DNA of 64,000 bases from an uncultured Clostridia bacterium (GCA_944381115.1 CALWJV010000013.1:62001-126000); one strand, 5' to 3'. Counted from the stretch's first letter, positions 27,723 to 37,432 are shown. Numbers and translations are program-made. The notes: generated by a model not told the origin, from the letters alone.

Positions 27723-28814
27723 TTATTTGACTTCTACCGTCTCATACTCTCTGGTACCAAGACCGACTGCAGCAAGTTTATCAAGTTGAATATATGGATT
27801 CTTACCGTGCAATCTTTCAAAAAGATGGCCACTGTCGCCGAGCGTAATATTTGACGGAACACCGGCAGCAATCAAATCTTCGATTTTGATAAGGTCAAGA
27901 GAGGCAGCTTCGACGGCAACAATATCATATCCTGAAACAATACCTATATCAGGAACAAGTGACGGTGTGGTCATTCCCCAGCAATCACATAGTGCGGTTA
28001 TAGCAATAAGCAAATTTATAAAAAATCTGTTTTCGGGGAGAAAAGTATCAAGCACTGTTTTGGTACAGATTGCCATACCCTCCTGAAAATCTGTATAGTT
28101 GTGTGTATCAAGACTTATTGCGCCGACCGGACATACCTTTTCACAGTGACGGCAAAGTGTACAGTTGTGATAATTTACGCGGTATACTCCTGTTTTCTCA
28201 CAGAATTTATTTGCCTCATGGTTACATGCTTCTATACATTTTTTGCAGTGTATGCATTTATCTGCGTCCCAAACAATACCTCCTTCAAGCGAATGCAGTT
28301 CTCTTCTTGTTCTATCTGTTACGCATCCCATGGCAATATTTTTACATGCACCTCCGTATCCGCAAACTCCATGTCCCTTTACATGAGAAAAATCTATAAA
28401 AAAGTCTGCATCGTGAATAAGTCCGGCTATGTCGCAGTGTTTAAAATTCTTATAATTTACTGCTTTTTCGTAGTAATATTTTCCAGTTATTGAGCAGTCA
28501 TCAAGAACAGGGCATCCGAGGTTTTCAGGCGTATATCCTCTTCTTTCCGGATGACGTCTGTAAACATAGTGATCCGTTATAAACGGTTCCCCGCCGCATT
28601 TTTTTACATAGTCGACGAGCGTTCTTACAAAAACAGGCGGTATTGTAGAATAAGTTATTCCTTCGCCTACATGCATTTTTATTGCAACTTTTTTGCCGTT
28701 CAAACGCTCTCCGGGACCGTATTTGTTAAGCATTCTTTCAAATTTTGCCGGCAATGTACCGCTCGCCTCGTATCTTGAATACGCCATTGATGAGTAATAG
28801 ATCTTTTCTGCCAT
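27723..28814 (-). CDS. DUF362 domain ferredoxin-type iron-sulfur protein
   Basis: A 363-residue protein with the DUF362 fold (KVAIKMHVGEG; HVKGHGVCGYGGACKNIAMGC) and two inserted 4Fe-4S ferredoxin motifs: CIHCKKCIEACNHEANKFC and CTLCRHCEKVCPVG. Proteins of this kind are common in anaerobes and are presumed to take part in electron transfer or metal/cluster handling; no reaction is established. GAGGGG precedes the ATG. It begins 22 bases after the propeller protein stop, so it belongs to the same minus-strand transcript as nagA, although no sugar role is evident. Confidence 0.88.
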   Translation of the reverse strand: MAEKIYYSSMAYSRYEASGTLPAKFERMLNKYGPGERLNGKKVAIKMHVGEGITYSTIPPVFVRTLVDYVKKCGGEPFITDHYVYRRHPERRGYTPENLGCPVLDDCSITGKYYYEKAVNYKNFKHCDIAGLIHDADFFIDFSHVKGHGVCGYGGACKNIAMGCVTDRTRRELHSLEGGIVWDADKCIHCKKCIEACNHEANKFCEKTGVYRVNYHNCTLCRHCEKVCPVGAISLDTHNYTDFQEGMAICTKTVLDTFLPENRFFINLLIAITALCDCWGMTTPSLVPDIGIVSGYDIVAVEAASLDLIKIEDLIAAGVPSNITLGDSGHLFERLHGKNPYIQLDKLAAVGLGTREYETVEVK

Positions 28815-28836
28815 ATTATTTTCCCCTCTTTCTTAC

Positions 28837-30387
28837 TTATAACAAATCTGACTCAAAAACATGAATATTTCCGTAACTCCAATTGTTGATCGCAGAACCG
28901 TTATGACGGTCAAAGGTTATCATTTTATATACATACCTGCTGCCGCAAGCAAAACGGAATACACTGCCCCAACCCCGGAATCCGCCATCCGGATAATTAA
29001 ATTCAAGATCTTCATGTTCGTCAAGTTTATACAAGTTAAAATTAATATATCTTGAAACTTTATCAAAATTGGAGCCGCAGACAAAGCGGTACCCGTGATC
29101 TGTTTTTACAATGGATCCTCCGGTATCGTCACCGTCATTACAATGACCTATGTATTTATATCCCTCAAAAGGTTGATCGCTTTCATAAAAATGATACCTG
29201 TATCGTATTTTATTTTCTTCAGGAATGTGGCGGAGTCTGCATATTCCCATGATCCACTTTCCCCGCTCAGTATCATAAATAAAATCCGGGTCTTCGTCTC
29301 CGTTTTTTGCAAGAAACAGCCGATCATCGCTTAGCGTTACATTTCCGGTCTGACCGGGAACTTCTTTGTCCATCAATTTTGCGTCGATAATATTTATGCC
29401 GTATCTTGGGTCACCAACAGATTCTCCGTGAGCAAGAATATGACCATGTGAAAAAGAGCAGTACCAAAGCAACCATTTTCCACTTCTTCTGTCAAAAATA
29501 ACGGAAGATGCAACATCTCCTGCCCAAAAACCGTCTCCAACATCAAAAAAGAGCGCACCCTCAAGCCGAAATTCACATCCTGACGGGTTCCACGAAATAA
29601 TTCCCTGGTATGATGAATTTGCAAGTCTTATTGACATTGTAAGAAAAATTCGGCCCTTTTCAATAATAGGTGTACCGTCTTCATATCTTATAGGACGCAT
29701 ATCCCCTTGTCCAACTCCACTGTCAAGATACCATTCGGCATTTTTTATTTCCGCTTTCCCGCATTTTTCGAGTTCGGTAAAAACGCATATATCAGTTACT
29801 TCAAAATTACGTTTGTAGTTCAATGCTGCGTAACCGTTAATTTTCGTATCAAGCAAAACGTTGCACACGATTTCAGTATTTCCGTCTTTTATAAGGTAAA
29901 CATCAAAGAATCCGGGACGCGTGGAGATAACAAGAGTTTTTCCGAGAATCTCTCCTCTGTACTCCGCTTCTCCCTCTGTTATTTTTTCACTTTTTATTTT
30001 ATAACCTATACTTGTTTTTTCTCCGTACCTGCTTATAAAAATTTCAACTGCAGGTGCATTTTCCGAAGCAAAATCACTGTTTTCCCCGCCTCTACAAACA
30101 AAAGCAAATCCGCATCTTCCGTTTTCAAGGACGGATATATCCAAAGCATAACTTGCAAACGGGAAAAAAGAACCAATAAATCGACGGACTCTTGCCTTTT
30201 TTTCTGCTGTATTTTCAACATAATACTTACCGTCTCCGGTTTTTTCTGTTATTCCGTCTTCTTTTTCAAGTATCGGGTACGGATCCCCTCTTTTTACCTC
30301 TGTTACCCAGTCTTTGCTGAACGACATCATACCCATTTGATATTTAAGGTCTTTAAACTTGACCACAGAAAATTTTTTTATGAACAT
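28837..30387 (-). CDS. Putative carbohydrate-active beta-propeller protein
   Basis: A 516-residue protein that I do not recognise as a named family. The second half (about 235-516) has repeated W/F-rich blocks with acidic residues (WYLDSGVGQGDMRP, FWAGDVASSVIFD, DEDPDFIYDTERGKW, GSSFDKV-like) reminiscent of five-bladed propeller hydrolases of the GH32/GH43/GH68/GH117 type. The first 230 residues look like a beta-sandwich module. No signal peptide is seen, so it would act inside the cell. It overlaps no neighbour and sits between nagA and a DUF362 gene, suggesting action on an amino-sugar-containing oligosaccharide. GGAG before ATG 30387 is better than the longer start at 30438, which overlaps nagA. 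Confidence 0.55.
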   Translation of the reverse strand: MFIKKFSVVKFKDLKYQMGMMSFSKDWVTEVKRGDPYPILEKEDGITEKTGDGKYYVENTAEKKARVRRFIGSFFPFASYALDISVLENGRCGFAFVCRGGENSDFASENAPAVEIFISRYGEKTSIGYKIKSEKITEGEAEYRGEILGKTLVISTRPGFFDVYLIKDGNTEIVCNVLLDTKINGYAALNYKRNFEVTDICVFTELEKCGKAEIKNAEWYLDSGVGQGDMRPIRYEDGTPIIEKGRIFLTMSIRLANSSYQGIISWNPSGCEFRLEGALFFDVGDGFWAGDVASSVIFDRRSGKWLLWYCSFSHGHILAHGESVGDPRYGINIIDAKLMDKEVPGQTGNVTLSDDRLFLAKNGDEDPDFIYDTERGKWIMGICRLRHIPEENKIRYRYHFYESDQPFEGYKYIGHCNDGDDTGGSIVKTDHGYRFVCGSNFDKVSRYINFNLYKLDEHEDLEFNYPDGGFRGWGSVFRFACGSRYVYKMITFDRHNGSAINNWSYGNIHVFESDLL

Positions 30388-30434
30388 TTTTTTCTCCACT
30401 TTCTTTAATTGATTTTTAAATACAGTATTAAACT

Positions 30435-31559
30435 TCAAAATACTTTTTTCCCTCTTTTATAAACGGAGTTTACATTCAGTTGTCCGTCGCAAAGGCTGAA
30501 ATCGGCAAGCAGTCCTTTTTTAATTTGTCCTCTAATACCGTCAACCCCAAGTGTCATTGCGGGATACAGCGACGCACAGTTCACCGCTTCATAAAGCGGT
30601 ATTCCGGCCTTATTTAAATTTCTTACCGCTTCGTTAAGTTTCAGGACACTTCCGGCTATCGTACCGTCTGAAAGTCTGCATTCTATACCTTTTTTGCTAA
30701 CAGAAAGACCTCCGCTTTCATAGTTACCATCCGGAAGTCCCGCACATCGGAGACTGTCTGTTATAAGATTTAGTTTGCATCCCTTTATTTTGTGTACTGC
30801 CGGAAAAAGCGCCGGGTGTACATGAAATGTATCGCAGATAAGTTCACAACTTACATTTTCAGAAAAGAGCGATGCTCCTGACGCTCCCGGTTCTCGGTGT
30901 GTGATCGGAGTCATAGCATTGAAAAGGTGCGTTGCGTGGGTTATGCCGGCTTTGAACGATCTCACAGCAGTATTAAAATCCGCGTTTGTATGACCGATGG
31001 ACAGCACCGTACCGGTTTCTTTTTTTATCTTTATTATTCCTGCAAAATCATCATCTTCTTCAGGTGCCAACGTTATAATTTTTATAACATCACTGTTCCC
31101 GATTACAAAATCAGGATCTATTTTTTTTATATTTACAGGATCTTGTGCTCCTTTTCTCTTTTCACTTATAAACGGTCCCTCGGCATGTGCCCCAAGTACT
31201 TCGGCACCGTCTTTCGCTGGAATTTTCATGTAATGCCTTATTGCGTCAAACGCAGTATAAAGTTCGGGGTAAGATAACGTCATTGTAGTAGGCAAAAACG
31301 CCGTTACTCCGTTTTTGATTATCCCCTTAGACATTATATCCAATGACTCTTCAGTCCCGTCTGAGGCGTCTGCCCCGCCATATCCGTGTATGTGCAAATC
31401 TATAAAACCCGGTATAAGATAAAGCCCGTCCGCATCAACGGTTTCCGTGTCTTCTCTCGGATTATCAATAATATCCTCAATCTTTTCAGAAAAAAGCAGT
31501 GTTTTTCCTTCAATTACACCGTCTTTTATAACAATTTTTGCGTTGATTATCTGTTTCAT
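30435..31559 (-). CDS. nagA: N-acetylglucosamine-6-phosphate deacetylase
   Basis: A 374-residue amidohydrolase that removes acetate from GlcNAc-6-phosphate. Metal and substrate residues are visible: LIPGFIDLHIHGYGG (His56, His58), HAEGPFIS (Glu127), GHTNADF, ATHLFNAMT, CDTFHVHP and LITDSLRCAG with the catalytic Asp. Length is typical. nagB, the next enzyme, is not in the window. The ATG has no clear Shine-Dalgarno sequence. It lies between the propeller protein and a polysaccharide deacetylase, an arrangement suggesting use of GlcNAc-containing glycans. Confidence 0.94.
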   Translation of the reverse strand: MKQIINAKIVIKDGVIEGKTLLFSEKIEDIIDNPREDTETVDADGLYLIPGFIDLHIHGYGGADASDGTEESLDIMSKGIIKNGVTAFLPTTMTLSYPELYTAFDAIRHYMKIPAKDGAEVLGAHAEGPFISEKRKGAQDPVNIKKIDPDFVIGNSDVIKIITLAPEEDDDFAGIIKIKKETGTVLSIGHTNADFNTAVRSFKAGITHATHLFNAMTPITHREPGASGASLFSENVSCELICDTFHVHPALFPAVHKIKGCKLNLITDSLRCAGLPDGNYESGGLSVSKKGIECRLSDGTIAGSVLKLNEAVRNLNKAGIPLYEAVNCASLYPAMTLGVDGIRGQIKKGLLADFSLCDGQLNVNSVYKRGKKVF

Positions 31560-31605
31560 ATCTTAAATCTGCTTATAAATTACTCATATAGTTAGTTATT
31601 AAAAA

Positions 31606-32409
31606 TTAAATAATTTTTAGCGTCTGATTCGGTTCAACTTTTATTTTTTTCCCGTCCGCTGTAAACCAAACCGGAATACCCGAAGGATTATAAACTATCG
31701 TACAGTCAACACTGAAAACTAGATTACGAAGAGCCACTATATAATCATAAATTTCAATATTAGTTGCGTAATAAACATCCTCCATTCCCGCTGCTTTTTC
31801 GCAAAATTCCTCAATAAGTTCCCAATTATTATTGTCATTAAACTCGTAACTGTGTCCCCATATGTAAAACAGCATAAGGTTCGGTACTCTTTTCGGAGGA
31901 TTTTTAAAGTACTCAAGCTTTTTTAAAATATCGCCGCTGTGATGACATGTAGGATGCCACTGCATAAAGTCTTCCGGAACACCGTAGTTATTTGTCGACT
32001 TTGTTGTACGACTGTAAACGATACCAAGTGCACGGAACTGATCAATAACCGTTTGATTGTACTCTCCGAACGGGTATGACAATCCTCTTACAGGGTAGCC
32101 TGCTTTTTCCTCAAGTTTTTTTCTGTCCTCATAAATTTCGTTAATGAGCGATTCCCGCGGCATGGTGTTCGGAAATGGGTGTGTTAATGTATGACACGAT
32201 ACCTCATGACCGTTATATACTTTGTCAATTTCATTTATACCGATGTGTCCGTCACCAAATAATTTTGAAGAATTAAGGTGAAATGTGCCTTTTATCCCGT
32301 TCTTATTAAAAATTTCAACAAGACGACGATCTGAGGCAACACCGTCATCGTAACTCATTGTAAGTGCTTTAGTTTTTGCATCAGGATAAAGATTGAATAC
32401 TATTCTCAT
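31606..32409 (-). CDS. Polysaccharide deacetylase (NodB/CE4 family)
   Basis: A 267-residue deacetylase domain. The NodB motifs are present: TMSYDDGV with the catalytic and metal-binding Asp pair, SCHTLTHP with the two metal His residues, and GLSYPFGEYN. No signal peptide or membrane anchor is seen, so it is probably cytoplasmic, unlike peptidoglycan deacetylases. Starting at MRIVF (32409) gives a Shine-Dalgarno AAAGGA at nine bases; upstream in-frame ATGs at 32418 and 32469 are poorer. The location next to nagA suggests an N-acetylated oligosaccharide as substrate. Confidence 0.87.
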   Translation of the reverse strand: MRIVFNLYPDAKTKALTMSYDDGVASDRRLVEIFNKNGIKGTFHLNSSKLFGDGHIGINEIDKVYNGHEVSCHTLTHPFPNTMPRESLINEIYEDRKKLEEKAGYPVRGLSYPFGEYNQTVIDQFRALGIVYSRTTKSTNNYGVPEDFMQWHPTCHHSGDILKKLEYFKNPPKRVPNLMLFYIWGHSYEFNDNNNWELIEEFCEKAAGMEDVYYATNIEIYDYIVALRNLVFSVDCTIVYNPSGIPVWFTADGKKIKVEPNQTLKII

Positions 32410-32553
32410 AACAAACATTCCTTTCAAAAATAATTTTTTATATGATTTACTATCATGAATCGCGCACATTCAAATATACTGTCAGGTTTGTTTTTTCTTA
32501 CTTTTTACAAACTTTAAATTGTAATTCAAGTTTTTATGACTGTATAAAAAGTA

Positions 32554-33912
32554 TCACAATTTATTTTTTAAAGCACATTCCAAAAGTGCATTTTTTTCAT
32601 TTTCACATTCATCCTCGATCACTTTATCAAGCAAAAAACTAAGCGCTTTTCCTACTCTTTTTCCTTTTGGTATACCCAAAGAAATAAGATCGTTTCCGTT
32701 TATTTTAAGTTGGCGTAATGAAAAACACTCATCTTTTTCAATAACCGACTTAATTATTTCTTTAATATTTTTATATTTTTGAAGCCTTTTTTTGCTTTCT
32801 TCGGTTTTTGCAGTATTGTCGGCAATCATCAAATCTATCAGTTTTAAAAAAAGTTCTGAGGATAATTTGTTCATCCACCGTTTTACACTTTTTTCCGTTT
32901 CATCAATAATTTTTGCATCATGGTACTTTACCAACTTCACAACTGCATTTTTTGTAACGTTATCCGCTTTAAGTCGTACAAGTGCCTGCTGCGCCTTTTC
33001 GGTACTCACCGCGGAATGAGAATAAAAATGACCAACACCGTTTTTTATTTCAAACGTCTGGGGTTTTCCGCAGTCATGGAGCAAAGCCGCAAGACGTGTT
33101 ATGGTATCGGCAGGGCATGCTGAAAGCGCTTTAACAGAGTGTGTATAAACATCGTACTTATGATAAGGGGTATGTTGGTCAAACCCAATACAATCTTGTA
33201 GTTCAGGTAATATCCGGGAAATTACATATGGATATTCCAATAAAACTTCTTCTGCATTTTTTCCGGTTATTATCTGCTTAAGTTCGGAAAAAATCCTTTC
33301 GGCAGAAAGGGCGTTTAGTTTTCCCGAAAGTTCAAATATTGACTTTTTTGTATTTTCTTCTATTTTAAATCCATAAACCGAAGCAAATCTGATTGCACGT
33401 AGTATTCGCAGTGCGTCCTCCGAAAATCGCTCTTCCGGATCGCCTACAGTACGCAGGATTCTTTTTTTCAAATCGTTTTTTCCGCCAAAAGGATCAATAA
33501 TCCCGCTTTCTTCTGAGTAGGCAATAGCATTGACGGTAAAGTCTCTACGCTTCAGATCTTCCAAAAGAGTTTTGGTAAAACTTACACTCTCAGGATGACG
33601 TCCGTCAATATAATTACCATCATGTCGAAATGTGGTTACCTCTATCGGTTCCCCGTTTATTAATACCGTCACCGTCCCATGTTTTATTCCGGTTTTCAAA
33701 ATTGTAAAGTCGTCAAAAATTTTTAAAACTGTCTGAGGTGATGCGCTTGTCGCGACATCGTAATCATGTGGAATAATGCCGAGCAAACTGTCCCTGACAG
33801 TCCCGCCGACAATATATCCTTCGTATTCGTTTTGTCTTAATCGGCAGAGAATAGTCTTTGCCGCAAAGGAAAGTATAATTTTTTTGTTCGTAATATCTTG
33901 CCTCCCTGACAC
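32554..33912 (-). CDS. cca: CCA tRNA nucleotidyltransferase
   Basis: A class II CCA-adding enzyme of about 445-453 residues that builds the 3' CCA end of tRNA. YIVGGTVRDSLLG and HDYDVATSA form the catalytic head, RRDFTVNAIAY follows, and an HD domain (LAALLHDCGKP) sits at about residues 250-350. The start is unusual: the only standard in-frame start near the conserved region is a GTG at 33912 with its purine stretch immediately adjacent, while a strong GGGAGG lies six bases before an ATT at 33894. Both give a normal-length enzyme. It is transcribed from its own promoter at 34009-34037. Confidence 0.92.
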   Translation of the reverse strand: MSGRQDITNKKIILSFAAKTILCRLRQNEYEGYIVGGTVRDSLLGIIPHDYDVATSASPQTVLKIFDDFTILKTGIKHGTVTVLINGEPIEVTTFRHDGNYIDGRHPESVSFTKTLLEDLKRRDFTVNAIAYSEESGIIDPFGGKNDLKKRILRTVGDPEERFSEDALRILRAIRFASVYGFKIEENTKKSIFELSGKLNALSAERIFSELKQIITGKNAEEVLLEYPYVISRILPELQDCIGFDQHTPYHKYDVYTHSVKALSACPADTITRLAALLHDCGKPQTFEIKNGVGHFYSHSAVSTEKAQQALVRLKADNVTKNAVVKLVKYHDAKIIDETEKSVKRWMNKLSSELFLKLIDLMIADNTAKTEESKKRLQKYKNIKEIIKSVIEKDECFSLRQLKINGNDLISLGIPKGKRVGKALSFLLDKVIEDECENEKNALLECALKNKL

Positions 33913-34008
33913 TCCGTTACGGTAAACGAATAATTTTTATAAGCCAATATATTGCTTTAGCGTCGGTTTACAGGTTATTTAAATAATCTTACCCTGTTCT
34001 TGAATTAC

Positions 34009-34037
34009 ATTTTATCACATTATTAAAATTTTTGCAA
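34009..34037 (-). promoter_or_regulatory. Promoter of cca
   Basis: TTGCAA (34037-34032), a 17-base spacer and TAAAAT (34014-34009) on the minus strand, with a TG one base before the -10 (extended -10). Transcription would start about 90-110 bases upstream of cca. Confidence 0.65.
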
Positions 34038-34157
34038 GTAAAATTTTATTTAAAAATAATATTTTGAGTTAAGTAACAAGATGCACATAAAAAATTCGCA
34101 TTTAAAGGTTATAATATACCGTGAGATAGTAATATATTACCGAAAGGAACTGAAAAT

Positions 34158-35792
34158 ATGTCAAAAAAATTGAAAAAACTCAATAACTTCAAAGGTGTTG
34201 AAGGTCCTCTCGTTACAATAGTAATGGACGGGGTCGGAATCGCTCCCGAAAACGACGGCAACGCAGTTTATCTCGCTTTCACCCCTACGCTTGATATGCT
34301 TATGTCAAAATATCCTCATACAACTCTTAAGGCTCACGGAACTGCTGTCGGTCTGCCCTCTGACGATGATATGGGTAACTCCGAAGTCGGTCACAATGCT
34401 CTTGGAGCCGGACAGGTCTTTGCACAAGGAGCAAAACTCGTTTCGAATTCCATTGAAAGCGGAAAGATATTTACATCCGACACATGGAAAGAGCTTACAT
34501 CGTTCTGCAAAAACGGTACCCTCCATTTTATAGGGCTTTTTTCTGACGGAAACGTTCATTCACACATTGATCATTTAAAATCAATGATTATAAAATCAAA
34601 AGAAGATGGAGTTAAAAAAATAAGGATTCACATCCTGCTAGACGGACGTGACGTAGGTGAAACATCCGCTCTTGATTATGTAATTCCATTTGAAAATTTT
34701 ATTGCCTCTCTCAGAGACGGTGCTTTTGATATAAAAATTGCTTCCGGAGGAGGAAGAATGAAAATCACTATGGACCGTTATGAAGCTGACTGGTCTATGG
34801 TCAAAAGAGGATGGGAAACTCATGTTCTCGGTCAAGGCAGACAGTTTGAATCCGCCGAAGAAGCCATAAAAACCTACCGTGCCGAATACAATGTTATCGA
34901 TCAGGACCTGCCGCCTTTTGTCATTGCGGAAAACGGAACTCCCGTCGGGACCATCGAAAACGGTGACAGCGTAGTATTTTTTAATTTCAGAGGAGACCGC
35001 GCTATCGAAATTTCAAAAACGTTTGAAGCCGGTCCTGAATTTACTGCGTTTGACAGAGTAAGAGTGCCGGAAGTTTTTTACGCAGGTATGCTCGAATACG
35101 ACGGAGATCTTCACATTCCGTCTCATTTCCTTGTAAACCCTCCGGAAATTACAAATACTATGAGCGAATACCTTGTAAATACCGGTATAAGCCAGTACGC
35201 CCTTTCGGAAACACAGAAATACGGTCACGTTACTTATTTCTGGAACGGTAACCGTTCCGGGAAATTCAGTGAGGAACTTGAAACTTATTGCGAGATTCCT
35301 TCCGACATAGTTCCTTTTGAACAAAGACCGTGGATGAAATGTGCAGAAATCACAGATAACCTTATCACTGCGATAAAATCCGGAAAATATAAGTATATAC
35401 GTTGCAATTTTCCTAACGGCGATATGGTAGGACATACAGGTTCTTTTGCGGCAACGAAAATAGGTATGGAGGCACTTGATCTGCAACTTGCCCGTATACT
35501 TCCCGTCATTGACTCTGTAAAGGGTGCTGCAATAATAACAGCCGACCACGGAAATGCCGACGAAATGTACGAAATTGATAAAAAAACAAAACAACCTAAA
35601 ATCGGAAAAGCAAAGACAAGTCATACACTGAATCCGGTTCCCATGATAATATATGATAACTTTAATACCGAAAAATACACGATCAAATCGGGAGGAGCTT
35701 TCGGACTTTCTAATGTTGCTGCAACGACCGTAAATCTTTTGGGGTATGAAGCTCCCGAAATGTGGGATGAGTCTGTAATTGAAATAAAATAA
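34158..35792 (+). CDS. gpmI: 2,3-bisphosphoglycerate-independent phosphoglycerate mutase
   Basis: A 544-residue glycolytic enzyme interconverting 3- and 2-phosphoglycerate. VTIVMDGVGIAP (Asp24) and DMGNSEVGHN (Ser75, the phospho-acceptor) mark the phosphatase domain, the middle holds the transferase domain (HILLDGRDV; MDRYEADWSMV), and ITADHGNADEM supplies the other metal ligands. It is some 30 residues longer than the Bacillus enzyme, mainly by N-terminal and C-terminal extensions. CGAAAGGAACTG precedes the ATG. A TATAAT at 34110-34115 could be its -10 box. Confidence 0.95.
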   Translation: MSKKLKKLNNFKGVEGPLVTIVMDGVGIAPENDGNAVYLAFTPTLDMLMSKYPHTTLKAHGTAVGLPSDDDMGNSEVGHNALGAGQVFAQGAKLVSNSIESGKIFTSDTWKELTSFCKNGTLHFIGLFSDGNVHSHIDHLKSMIIKSKEDGVKKIRIHILLDGRDVGETSALDYVIPFENFIASLRDGAFDIKIASGGGRMKITMDRYEADWSMVKRGWETHVLGQGRQFESAEEAIKTYRAEYNVIDQDLPPFVIAENGTPVGTIENGDSVVFFNFRGDRAIEISKTFEAGPEFTAFDRVRVPEVFYAGMLEYDGDLHIPSHFLVNPPEITNTMSEYLVNTGISQYALSETQKYGHVTYFWNGNRSGKFSEELETYCEIPSDIVPFEQRPWMKCAEITDNLITAIKSGKYKYIRCNFPNGDMVGHTGSFAATKIGMEALDLQLARILPVIDSVKGAAIITADHGNADEMYEIDKKTKQPKIGKAKTSHTLNPVPMIIYDNFNTEKYTIKSGGAFGLSNVAATTVNLLGYEAPEMWDESVIEIK

Positions 35793-35972
35793 TCCTGCAG
35801 AAACGAATTTTTACCATTCAAGCGATCTTGTAAAATCGATTTGTGTTATTAAATAAATTCGCTTTATTAAAAATGATTGTAACAAATTGTTTAAAATCCG
35901 AAAAATTTGAAAATATATTCTGCCTTAGTACGCGCCATAAGCGCCAATGGGCTATTTTCGAGGAGGCAACAG

Positions 35973-36707
35973 ATGCTGCTGTCGGTCATAATACCCGTAT
36001 ATAACGAGGAAAAGATCATCAAAAAGTCTGTTTGCAAATTGACAGACTATTTGCGCTCTCTTGATATAAGTTTTGAAGTACTGATCTCTGATGACGGCAG
36101 CCGGGACAACGGTGCAGGCATGGTTTCGGCACTTTCTCAAAAATACAGCGAATTACGCCTTCTTTGCAATCCGTTGAACCGAGGAAAGGGGGCCGCCGTC
36201 CGTGACGGGATGCTTAATGCAAAAGGAGACTTTGTAATATTCACAGACTGTGATCTTGCTTATGGCGAAACGGTAATAAACGAAATTTTGAAAAGGTTGC
36301 AAAGCGGCAGATCCGATATAGTTATCGGCTCCCGCTCGCTCCATCCGGACGGATATGAAGGATATTCAGGGTTTCGTAAATTAATTTCCGAAAAATACCT
36401 CAAACTGCTGACACGTACATTTAAAATCCCCCATTCCGATTTTCAATGCGGACTCAAAGGTTTTACCGCGGCAGCAAAAAACGAGATCTTTCCTCTTTGT
36501 AAAATAAACGGCTTTGCCTTTGACCTTGAAGTGCTTTTGATTGCCGAAAAACTTGGTTTCTCTGTTTCGGAAATACCCGTAAAAGTTTTGCCCGAAACAA
36601 AACACAGATCAAAGGTAAACACTCTTTCCGAAGCAATAAAAATGATACGGGATGTAAACAGAATCAAAAATAAAAACTACAACCTTATTGTAAAAAAACA
36701 TGACTGA
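35973..36707 (+). CDS. Family 2 glycosyltransferase, DPM1-like
   Basis: A 244-residue GT2 enzyme consisting of a single GT-A domain: SVIIPVYNEEKII, ISDDGSRDN, FTDCDLAYG (DxD-like metal site) and FQCGLKGF. It lacks C-terminal membrane helices and resembles soluble dolichyl/polyprenyl-phosphate mannosyl- or glucosyltransferases. A perfect AGGAGG at 35961-35966 sets the start; an in-frame ATG at 35907 is unlikely. It is followed by a rhomboid-like membrane gene after 33 bases, suggesting a two-gene unit. Confidence 0.85.
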   Translation: MLLSVIIPVYNEEKIIKKSVCKLTDYLRSLDISFEVLISDDGSRDNGAGMVSALSQKYSELRLLCNPLNRGKGAAVRDGMLNAKGDFVIFTDCDLAYGETVINEILKRLQSGRSDIVIGSRSLHPDGYEGYSGFRKLISEKYLKLLTRTFKIPHSDFQCGLKGFTAAAKNEIFPLCKINGFAFDLEVLLIAEKLGFSVSEIPVKVLPETKHRSKVNTLSEAIKMIRDVNRIKNKNYNLIVKKHD

Positions 36708-36740
36708 ATTAAAAATGTATAAATCAGAAGGGAGACCGAA

Positions 36741-37397
36741 TTGAGGCTTAATTTATGGCTTTATAAACTTGAAAGAAAAATATCCAAAATAGCCATTGAA
36801 AAACTTATGACTCTGCTTACTGTGGCTATGGGTCTTGTTCTTATTACCGACCTTTTTCTTTCGCTCTCCGGATACGAGATCAGTATTTACGGAATGCTTT
36901 CATTCAACCGCGATCTTATCTTTTCAGGTCAGGTCTGGCGGGTAATATCTTTTCTTTTCCTTTATCCCGCTTCAAGTAATATTTTTCTGACGCTCATCTC
37001 GCTATATTTTTATTGGTGGCTTGGCAACCTGCTTGAATCATACTGGGGAAAAGCAAGATTTAATCTTTACTACCTTTTTGGGGTTATAGGTTCGATAATA
37101 GCCGGTTTTATTGCAGGCGGAATGACAAATGTTTATTTAAACCTTTCGCTGTTTCTTGCTTTTGCAATGCTTTTTCCTAACACCGAAGTATTGCTTTTTT
37201 TCTTTATTCCGATTAAAGTCAAGTGGCTCGGTATAGTCGACGGAATTCTGTTGTTTATTTCCTTTATTATTGGAAACTGGATATCCCGTGCCGCGATTAT
37301 TGCTGCGATAATAAACTTTTTAATATTTTTCGGATATCAACTTTTTTACAATATAAAAAAAGCAATTGAAAATTTTCGAAACCGTCCTAAAATGTAA
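36741..37397 (+). CDS. Rhomboid-like membrane protein lacking the catalytic serine
   Basis: A 218-residue protein with about six hydrophobic segments and the rhomboid layout (an early GQVWRVISFLFLYP segment, then WLGNLLESYWGKARFNLYYLFGVIG). In the helix where active rhomboids carry GxSG it reads NVYLNLSLFLAFA, and no partner histidine is evident in the last helix, so it is probably an inactive rhomboid-family member. The start codon is TTG with GGGAG six bases upstream; no better start exists. Function unknown. A terminator follows at 37433. Confidence 0.75.
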   Translation: MRLNLWLYKLERKISKIAIEKLMTLLTVAMGLVLITDLFLSLSGYEISIYGMLSFNRDLIFSGQVWRVISFLFLYPASSNIFLTLISLYFYWWLGNLLESYWGKARFNLYYLFGVIGSIIAGFIAGGMTNVYLNLSLFLAFAMLFPNTEVLLFFFIPIKVKWLGIVDGILLFISFIIGNWISRAAIIAAIINFLIFFGYQLFYNIKKAIENFRNRPKM

Positions 37398-37432
37398 TAA
37401 CACACATATTCCTAATACTCTATACCAATTTA

